In this document: in pieces, positions 56,046 through 64,000 of the stretch
How the letters are laid out: every line of letters begins with the position of its first letter
Numbering within the stretch: the first letter of the stretch is position 1
NCBI GenBank assembly: GCA_027559495.1
Contig: JAMXSV010000007.1
Location: 124,001-188,000, forward strand
From: Aurifilum marmelostoma
Taxonomy: Eukaryota; Ascomycota; Sordariomycetes; Diaporthales; Cryphonectriaceae
Direction: 5' to 3'
Length of the DNA: 64,000 nucleotides
The notes under the pieces: generated by a model
The model's input: the letters and a program-made list of their open reading frames with translations, nothing else
Databases searched by the model: none
What the model was told of the DNA's origin: nothing
Translations under genes and position numbers: made by a program

Positions 56046-56824
56046 TAATGTTTGGGACGATAGTTAGATGATCAGTGTGCAATACATATATCCAGATGCT
56101 TCGTTAATGAAGGCCCATGCACGTGCACCCCACCATGCCGTCTGTACTCTATGTAGTCAGTGCCTTGCACGCTCAGCATCTCACACCAAGTCGAAATCGT
56201 GGCGGTAATTCTAGTGAGTCTTGAACTTGCCATATATTGTTCACAAGATATATTTCTACGGTACAGCCACTTTGTCATTGAAGAGCAAGTTTGAAAGAAC
56301 AAAAGTCGTATTAATCATGATGAGGTACTAAGGGGACTCTCAGTCCAGGAAAAGAGAAAAGAAAAAAAAGAAGTCCAGCAATTTCATCCTTCCATTCTCG
56401 GGCCTCAGACCGATATCCACGGAATTAGCTCCCAGATCTGTTGATGTTGAGCTCCATGGGCATGGAACGGTCCGTTTGATAGGTCATAACTGAGACGGAG
56501 GTTTACCAATCCGCATCATGGCAAGATGATTCCTCTGATAGAAGACTGCCATTGTACATGAGTGGTGTCAAAAAAAGAAAAGAAAAGAGAAAAACTTCCT
56601 TCCAGCGCCAAAATCGTCGTTTTCACCTCGACACATTGCTGTGAAAGCTGTCATAGATCGCAAAAAAGCTAACCGGATCTCTCATTATCAGCGCTTACGC
56701 TGCTTGTTGTCGCCAAATGGCAGGATCAGGTCCATCTTCGAGGAAGCGCACTCCAGATAGGTTGCATTTCGATTGAGATCAAATGACGCCCACAAATGTA
56801 GGTTATATCATGACAATATGCAAC
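56046..56824. other. Convergent 3' spacer, 0.8 kb
   Basis: Lies between the SUN-like and Mei2-like stop codons. It holds A-rich stretches near 56345-56372 and 56570-56592, compatible with 3' UTRs. No gene seen. Confidence 0.5.
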
Positions 56825-59246
56825 CTAGCGAATGAGGTCAGGGTGAAGTAACAGTCCAGCCTCGCCGCATTCCTCAAGGGCTGCAAGGCGAGTGCCTCGG
56901 TCGTACTGCGACCGGCGGCGGCGCTGCTCCTCGCGGAAGTTCTGACCGGCGTTGGGAGTGAAGAGACCTTCACAGGTTGGAAGGCAAAATGTCAGCAAGA
57001 TACAATGGGCGAGTGTCTAAGCTGAAAGAAGTACCACTTACCAACGTGCTCGGCATTCTCACAGCTCCGCTTCATCTTGGAATGGTTGTCAGGCTCAGGG
57101 AAAGGCTCCTCCTGACCAGCCATCTGGGGGGTGGGTCCGTTGGTCGTATAGTAGAGTTTGGGACGGTAGTGGGCTGCCTCCAGCATGACAGAGCTGTTGC
57201 GAAACTTTTGGACAAGACAGTCCTTGCCTTGGATGGTGGCATAGGAGATCTCAGCAATCTTGTCGCTCTTGAAGCAGTTCCAGCGCTGGTTTCCACGCGC
57301 ATTGACAAAGTCAATGATATCCAGCGGGTCCACAAAGTTGATGAAGGCGTATCCGACATTGCAGTCGTTTGCAAAGTCGATTCGCAGATACATGAAGTCA
57401 TACTTGCCCCAGCTGGACTCATCGACAATGTTCTTCAGCATGGCCTGGTCAACCTTGTTTGGAATGTTCCGAAGCATGATCGTAGTGCGCACGTCAATGC
57501 CTTCTTCGATCTTCTTGATGTCGACGTGGTTATGGTGAGGACCTGGCGGGCTGAAGTGAGAGCGGTTCACACGCGCAGCATTCTGTCGGCGGGCGTCCGA
57601 GCGCTGGAAGCTCTGGTTCAGTCTCGGGCTCGGGAAGCTCACGTGTGTCGAGGTCATTTTGGCCAGAGGCGAGGAGAACGGCGATCTCATCATGGAAAAG
57701 GTAGAACTCATGGGGCTCATGACCCGAAGATCAAGGCTCGAGGGAGCAGGGGTCGCGCCGCGAGACATGATGTTGGGATACGCTGGCTGCACAGGGTGAG
57801 ACATTGGCGGACTCAGGCTCCAAGAGCCTGGCCACTGGGGGTACTGAACAGAAGGTCCAGGATGGACATGAGGTGCCGTGGAAGGCTCCTGAAGCTGCAC
57901 TGCCTGACGAGAACGCTGGAAGGAAACGTTTTCGAGCTGAGCTGTCAGGTCGGACACGGCGGTGCTGCGCAGGCCAGAGACACCATAGTCATTGAGGCTG
58001 AACAGCGGTGCGGCCTGGCCACCAAGAGACAGCGGAGCCAGGAGCAGCAAGAACAAACCCTCGACCTGGACGAATCAGCAAATCTGTACCGGATTGATGT
58101 TGAGACAATTCGAGACTTACGGCCATCCAACCACGCGTATAGAGTTGAGAGGCGCATCCGTAGGTAGCATTGCAATCGGACATCTCAATAACCCACCGGA
58201 TCAGTCCAGGCTGTACGGAAGGCTGTTTGACCAAAGCGAAGACATTCCAATGCTTGAAGTGCTCGCTGATCTTGTCCTTCATCTGTTGGTCGCTCAACCT
58301 GACAATTGGATATACAAGAAGATTGTGGAGGCCCTCGTTCTCGTGGGCGAGAGGGCCGATACCAGTACCCTAGTGCTGAAAGTCAACGACTGAAATCTTG
58401 TTGGTAGTCAAAGAGAAGCGAACCTTGTTGATCTCTTGGGCAGAAATGGCTTCAATCTTCCAATGGTCTGGCTTGACAGTCTTGTCGTTCAAGATCCTCG
58501 GCGAGTCTCGAACGTTGGTAAGACGAAGATAGGCGATGTTACCACAGGGGAAGATGTCAGGGTACCGCTCGAAGGGTCCGCCCAGTGCCTGGAGCTTCTG
58601 TAGACGCTGTCAAAGATTTAGTCACCTTTGAGGATCTCTCATCTTGACGTACCTGGAGATAATCGTTGATGGCATCGGCCGTCAGGATACCAGTCGCAGA
58701 AGTGATGGAGACCGAACGAGACATGTTCAGCTCCTTGCTGGTGGCCGAGCTGAGAGGAACGTGATTGTAGACGCGCGCTCCAGTGATGGGACTGCAGAGA
58801 ACGGGGGCGCCAGGAGAGATGCCGCGAGCGAGGGGCTTGGGAGTTTCCAAAGGGTTGTTGGAGCCGATGACGACAACTGGAGTCGCGCAGAGGGGGTGGA
58901 AGGTTGTGGCCGTGGCGGACAGCTTGGTCTGCGGCTGGTCCTTCTCAGAAGGCGAAGTGACGAAGGGGTCCTCGTCTCGAATGACAGATTCAATAGAATC
59001 CATGGAGGCCATTCGGTGGAGGTGGCATGTTCCGTTGTCGCTGTCGTTCAGCATCTCAAAGTTGGCAGGATTGGTCCCGTTGCTCAGATTGAGGGGATCG
59101 AGGAGACGAGAAGCCTTGCCTGAGTCCTCAAGAGGGGAGAAGGTAGACAAACGAGTGTCAGGGGTATCCTCATACTTGAAGGAGTCAGCACCACCCTCAC
59201 TCGGAGGTGAGGAAGGGTGGAACACCATGTCTCGATGGTGGGCCAT
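56825..59246 (-). CDS. Mei2-type RNA-binding protein
   Basis: Five exons on the minus strand: 59246-58653, 58606-58424, 58369-58121, 58065-57042 and 56967-56825, 730 residues with closing phases. The first in-frame ATG is at 59246 (MAHHRDMVFHPSS); a second follows 18 bases later. The N-terminal half is Ser/Pro-rich. A region that may be an earlier degenerate RRM includes ALVKQPSVQPGLIRWVIEMS. The Mei2 C-terminal RRM lies at about residues 535-655: TTIMLRNIPNKVDQAMLKNI, WGKYDFMYLRIDFANDCNVG, YAFINFVDPLDIIDF and ISYATIQGKDCLVQKFRNSS. Mei2 relatives bind RNA and control meiosis or development. The boundary between exons 2 and 3 is uncertain: the 54-nt intron I infer (GTTCGC donor, CTAG acceptor) is a multiple of three and contains a UAG in frame. 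Confidence 0.88.
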
Positions 59247-61070
59247 ATCCACAGTGGCTTTTGCGGTTTCTGCCGAGTATTGTCCAAGTCTGAGGGACGC
59301 TTCCAAGTGTGCCTGTCTGTGGTAATGATGGATGGTACGCGTGAAAAGTTTCTGTGGGTGGGGTCTGTCTGTGGTGTTGGAGGTAGACTATCTAGTGGTG
59401 AGGTGAGAGGTAATAGGGAGGATGGTTAATGACAGGACCAAGAAGGTACCAACAAAATGTGCTTGAAGGAGGTGAAGGAGGCAGATGGATTGGAGGCTGA
59501 ATTCGAAGAAGAGAATTGAAAGTGTTGGATGGGAGAGGGAAACGGATGTGGCCCAACACAAGGTGGGAAGGAAACAAAAAATGATCTGGAGAAGGAGAAC
59601 CAAAAATTATTGGCAGGTGTGCGTACCTGGTCAGATGGTCATCAACTGTACGAGAGGGAAGGTGCAAGTCAAAGTTGGAGGGGAGGCGGGGGGCTGCCTG
59701 GAGGTGTTGTGAGGAAGGGACCACCTCCTGCTACTAGACACACCCCGCTTCATCTGCACCCCTCCAATGATGCACTGAGTCACCGACGACCAGGCGTCCT
59801 TCACAAATCAACCCCATAATCTTGCTGTCTTTTCAAGGTAATCCCATAACAGAGCAGGCTCGTGAGAAATTAGGACCCAGTGCAGGCTGTAATCTGCTAT
59901 GCATAGTCTGCGCCTTGGGCGTCTTCCTCCCAACAGAAGATAAAATTGCCTAAGTGAGCTGATACTACAATTCACAAGCATTTTTAGGATAGTATAGGCT
60001 CCTACTGATGACTGAATTAGCAATAGTTGCAAGAATTAGAATTATTGTAATCAGCGACGGAGGGGAAACAGACACATGCATCATAATATTGAACATAGTC
60101 TATAAGATAAATTGACGTAGCATGATAAAAGTAATATCTGACAGGATTGAGCTTAAGGGTAGGACATAAAATCGGCACCTCTGAGAGCATCAAGCAGAGG
60201 CGACGGTGCAGTTCAGCATATAAAGAGCCATGATATAAGCCAATGTATGCACAGACTACCTTAAGTACCAAGTTGGTATGACTCCAGCTATTCCAAAATT
60301 CTAAAATAAATCACTATCCAAAGCAAAACAACTACTGACAGGGTTGCGTTTTTCAAGAGGTATAGATGTTTGTGAATTGCCCCAGGCTAGAGGAGGCTCA
60401 CAGGTTCTGATGACACTGTCCATCCTAAGTTGCAGAGAGATCTTGGGTGATATGTGGCAGAAAGCTTGAGGCTCCTTTCAACTGAAAGGCTTGGTTCCAG
60501 GGAACTCAGTATGTGCATTTGTGTTGAGTTGAGGGTCCTGGAAGACGTGGTTAATACCATTCTGGTTGAAGATGCGCATCACTGCGAATGTATCGGTGAT
60601 ATGTACTGATGTCGTTAAGCACAGCTGACATCAGCTGGCAGCAGCTGATCAGTCCCATGCCATCCTGGCACGGCTCCAGGACCAGGCCAGGGCGGCCGCT
60701 AGGAAGCAGGTGCCTAACTCAAGGACCTGGCACCCTGGCAGCCTGGACAGTGATAGTGTAGTCACGGGCCCAGGACTGAACTGTCTCAGGACTCAACCAT
60801 GAGATGGGACCGAGTTTGGACTTTTGGATTTGCTGCTCCTCCTAGCTAGCAAGTCTGTTGAGAACACTCAAGATTGCCAGTAACTGCTGGGGCCATCCAG
60901 CTTAGCTGCACAACCTACCAATTATTCCATCTATATGAGCTCTGGCGCATCCATCTGCAAGCCTATGATCGCATCCCTACCTCCTATCCCTCGCCGTGAG
61001 GGCCATCGATGGCACTGCCTAGGACCAAGTTGCTTTTAGCTGATCCAACACGCTCACACACCCACAAACG
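59247..61070. promoter_or_regulatory. 1.8 kb divergent region between the Mei2-like gene and SEC15
   Basis: The part next to the Mei2-like gene (about 59250-59720) is purine-rich on the plus strand and is probably its leader. A segment from about 59820 to 60330 is clearly more AT-rich than its surroundings. The part next to SEC15 is GC-richer, with a GCGGCCGC site near 60693. No credible gene seen. Confidence 0.5.
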
Positions 61071-63510
61071 ATGGCCCCACGAAAGTCGCAGGCCTACGAC
61101 GACTACGGCGCTGCCGTTGGCCAGGTCAGTGGTCACATGTCCTTACTTTCCACTTGCCGCATGCTAATGCTATCTATAGGTCATCCTTGCCTCGACCGAC
61201 TCCGACTTCCTCGATCAGTTGATACCCATCTTGAAGGACGCAAGCGTCAGCAATCGCACGAACTCGCTCGTCCAGAGCCTGACCTATTACGCCGAAGACC
61301 GCGAGGCCGAGATCGAGAACATCGGCCTGACGAAGCACGAGGAGTTCCTGCACTCCGTCAACCAGCTGCAGAAGGTCCGCGAAGGCACCGTCTCCCTGAC
61401 GGGCGAGATCCTGGAGCTGAACCAGTCGATCCAGTCCAGCACCCAGGAGCTGGCCGAGCAGAAGCAGAAGCTGGTAGACAAGAGAGCAATCCGGCAGAAT
61501 GTCTCGGATGCATCCGACGCGCTTAAGGAGTCGCTCAAGATATTACACGCCGTCAACCAGGCGCACGAGCTGATTCGCAAGAAGCAGTACTATGCTGCGC
61601 TGAAGTCGCTGGAGGATCTACAGAATGAGCACCTGGTGCCGATAATACAGAATAAATATGCCACCCAGCAGCAGCTCGCGGACATGATCCAGAAGTCTAT
61701 ACCAGCCTCGCAAAAGGCCATCGCGGAGGCCGTGATGTTGGATCTTAACACATGGCTGTATCGTATTCGAGAGACGTCTCAGTTTCTGGGAGAGGTTGCC
61801 TTTTATCACACGGAGATGAGAAGATCTAGGCATAAGGAGCGTACCGAGGCGGACGAGACGCTTAATAGCTTCAAGCTGAACTCGGCGATCGAGCTTGTGT
61901 TTGAGGAGGCCGAGGAGTTCGACGTGCTTGCGAACGAAGAACTGGAGGTCGACTTCACTCCCCTGTTTGAGTGCTTGCACATTCATCAGGCTCTCGGACA
62001 GAGTGACAAGCTACGGGCAGATTATGCGGCAACAAGACGGCAACAGAAAGACCTTCTGATACCGACATCGATCCATCTCGAGGGCGAAGAAGAACCATCC
62101 CTGAACAGTCTGCTCGAGGGCATCGCTGGTTTCGCCATCATCGAGAAGGCCACCGTGCAGCGGGTGCCTCAGCTCCGATCCAGCGTCGAGGTGGATGAGC
62201 TGTGGGATTCCATGTGTACCTCTGCAATCGGTCTCACATCCCGGTCCCTGGGCGGCATCAACAATGCCGAGGTCTTGCTCAAGATCAAATCCGTCTTTGC
62301 CCTGTTCATCCAGACCATGGAAGGCTGGGGCTACTCCGTCACGATGCTGGATAACTTCCTGCTCACGCTCTTCGACACATATGCAGACCTGCTGAAGCGT
62401 CGCTTCAGCGATGACTTCCAGGAGATAGTGTCGACGGACGACTACATGCCGATGGCCATCAACAGCCCTGAGGAGTATGAGAAGGTGGTGAATGTCAGCT
62501 GGTTCACGCATGACAAGCCTCTCGAGGAGCTGACCTTCCCTTGCGTCCTGCCATTCTCGCAGATGTACCCGCTGTGTTGTATCGACATCAGGAATTTCCT
62601 CAACCAGTTCTACTTCTTTGCCGATGACCACTTTCAACATCCCAATATCATTGATGACACGTTACGGAAGGTACAAATCACTGTCCATTGCCACTCAACC
62701 TTGCAAATGGCTAACTTGGTGCTCTAGTCCCTGGATGAGTTGCTCACACGCAAAGTCTGCCAGTCGCTTGTGGAGCGGCTGAGTTCCCAATACCTCGGCC
62801 AGATCGTACAGATTCTGATCAACCTAGAGCACTTTGAAATCGCCTGCCAGGAGCTAGAGCAGCTCTTGATCCGAGCACGGTCCTCTACGTCCGCCGGCGG
62901 CCCGGTGACCCTGTCTGCGACGGAGCAATTCAGGAGCAATAAGAAGACGGCCGAGAAGCGAATATTTGAGCTTGTCAACTCCAAGATTGATGATCTCATT
63001 GACACAGCCGAGTATGACTGGATGGCCACCACGCCCATCGAAGAGCCATCCAATTACATGCAAACACTCACCCGCTATCTCTCCAATATCATGAACTCGA
63101 CCCTCCTCGGCCTCCCGCGCGAGATCAAGGAACTCATCTACTTCGACGCTCTCTCCCACGCTGCCGAGCGCATCCTCGCCCTACCGCTCCTCCCCGAGGT
63201 CAAGACCATCAACCCCAACGGCGTGGCCGCGATCGTCAAGGACGTCCAGTTCCTCGTCGAGTTCGTGTCAGGGCTCGAGAACGCCGCGATGCTGCAGAAC
63301 ACCCTGGAGGAGCTCGAGCAGACGGTCGCGCTGATGCAGATCGAGAACCACGACGAGTACTACGACATGGCGCTCCGCAACAAGCTGTACAGCAGGGTCA
63401 ACGCCATGAACGGGCCTATCCTGCTGGAGAAGCTGACGCACACGGTCGAGGCGCCCAGCCGTGCCGCGGCGACGATGGCCAACTTCTCGAGTAGGTTTGG
63501 GCTGAGGTGA
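61071..63510 (+). CDS. SEC15: Exocyst complex component SEC15
   Basis: Three exons: 61071-61124 (MAPRKSQAYDDYGAAVGQ), 61180-62670 and 62728-63510, 775 residues with all phases 0. The Sec15 sequence runs without damage: SLTYYAEDREAEIENIGLTK, EEFLHSVNQLQKVREGTVSL, HELIRKKQYYAALKSLEDLQ, EGWGYSVTMLDNFLLTLFDT and ALLLP-type C-terminal blocks (FDALSHAAERILALPLLPEV). The N-terminal coiled coil and the helical C-terminal domain that binds Rab GTPases in known Sec15 proteins are both covered. Sec15 connects secretory vesicles carrying Sec4 with the exocyst at the growing hyphal tip. Length is usual for the family. Confidence 0.95.
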
Positions 63511-64000
63511 GCGGTTGGGGGGGTGGGGGGAGAAAGTGGTCTTCCTCAGCACCCTTCGTGCCTGGATGACACTCGTCGCTGCCCTTTTCGATTCTTGCAT
63601 GGCGTTGTGGAAATTCATTCTGGCTGGAACAAGACGGCGTTGTGACGTCATTGTCTTTAAGAAGTTGTTATTTTCAAAGCGATCCCACGTCCTCACCAAG
63701 GCGTCTCTGCGTCTTGTCCGGGAGGACCTTCTTGTTGAGCTCGATGTTAATAACTCTTTTGCATTCACACGGACAAATGTACAAATTGAATCTCATTGAG
63801 TGAGTTTCTCCGCCAGGTCCAACTAGTAGACTCGTTCTTGCGCCATCCTGGCGAATAGAACGAGCAGACAGATAAATATTTAAAAAGGAACGTCAAATTG
63901 TTATTGGAAGGTTATGGCGCGCGACAAAGGAAAATAATAATCATGATATGTGGGAGTATCATAGAAATAACCATCCCGTCCCCGGTCCTGCCACTGTACG
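63511..64000. other. 3' flank of SEC15 to the window edge
   Basis: A G-rich stretch directly follows the stop (63515-63533), then T-rich and AT-rich sequence fitting a 3' UTR and spacer. No gene recognised. Confidence 0.5.

Noticed and set aside
61071..61526. 151-codon frame starting at the SEC15 ATG
   Set aside because: It is read through intron 1 (61125-61179); splicing restores the Sec15 frame.
1..64000. tRNA, rRNA, CRISPR array, intact transposon or secondary-metabolite cluster
   Set aside because: No tRNA-like T-loop with a foldable cloverleaf, no rRNA stretch, no spaced direct repeats and no transposase, reverse transcriptase, PKS or NRPS sequence was seen. The dioxygenase, amidohydrolase and hydrolase are neighbours but nothing shows a common pathway.

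Overview
The window looks like nuclear DNA of a filamentous ascomycete, most likely Sordariomycetes. The evidence is short introns (about 50-110 bp) with GT-AG ends and CTRAC-like branch points, moderately GC-rich coding sequence, many CAG/CTG and GAG/CTC tracts, and a set of single-copy housekeeping genes recognisable from their motifs. I see no operons, CRISPR arrays, rRNA or tRNA genes, intact transposons or secondary-metabolite cluster.

Layout. The left edge cuts a minus-strand SMP-30/regucalcin-like gene (1-210). A 9.3 kb stretch without a credible gene separates it from a bZIP transcription factor (9500-11359). Next come a four-exon Gln-rich protein of unknown function (13753-16970), the mitochondrial Fe-S assembly factor IBA57/CAF17 (18192-19496), a J-domain protein resembling Cwc23/DNAJC17 (minus, 19716-20618), a 2-oxoglutarate/Fe(II) dioxygenase (minus, 21518-22699), an ACMSD-type amidohydrolase (23453-24623), an alpha/beta hydrolase (25361-26836), the very-long-chain 3-hydroxyacyl-CoA dehydratase PHS1 (minus, 27233-28032) and a small unrecognised protein (minus, 29271-29675). 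After a 3.7 kb gene-free stretch follow ARL1 (minus) and RPL39 (plus) from a shared promoter, SKP1 (minus), GPI mannosyltransferase 4 SMP3, PET100, a TACO1/YebC-like protein (minus), the 2077-aa AP-1 accessory protein LAA1/HEATR5, an FMP32/MCUR1-type coiled-coil protein (minus), a SUN-like (SLP1/osteopotentia) membrane protein, a Mei2-type RNA-binding protein (minus) and the exocyst subunit SEC15.

The genes belong to separate cell processes. Several are mitochondrial (IBA57, PET100, TACO1-like, FMP32-like), several act in the secretory pathway (ARL1, LAA1, SEC15, SMP3, PHS1, SUN-like), and the rest concern RNA, protein or regulation. The order is ordinary fungal gene order, with divergent pairs sharing promoters and convergent pairs sharing short 3' spacers.

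The most striking pattern is six single-base disruptions in five genes (dioxygenase, amidohydrolase, alpha/beta hydrolase twice, ARL1, FMP32-like). At each, removing one base from a short homopolymer restores a family-like reading frame through to a family-like end. All six are +1 and all lie between 21.5 and 50.8 kb, while the much longer LAA1, SUN-like, Mei2-like and SEC15 genes are clean. The likeliest cause is consensus homopolymer overcalls, though real lesions cannot be excluded from one sequence. Other points of interest are a dense G-quadruplex motif in the 9.3 kb gap, a 54-nt in-frame segment with a UAG in the Mei2-like gene, a GC-AG intron in PET100, a NAGNAG acceptor in the small gene, and a pure 122-bp GAG tract just after the amidohydrolase stop codon.
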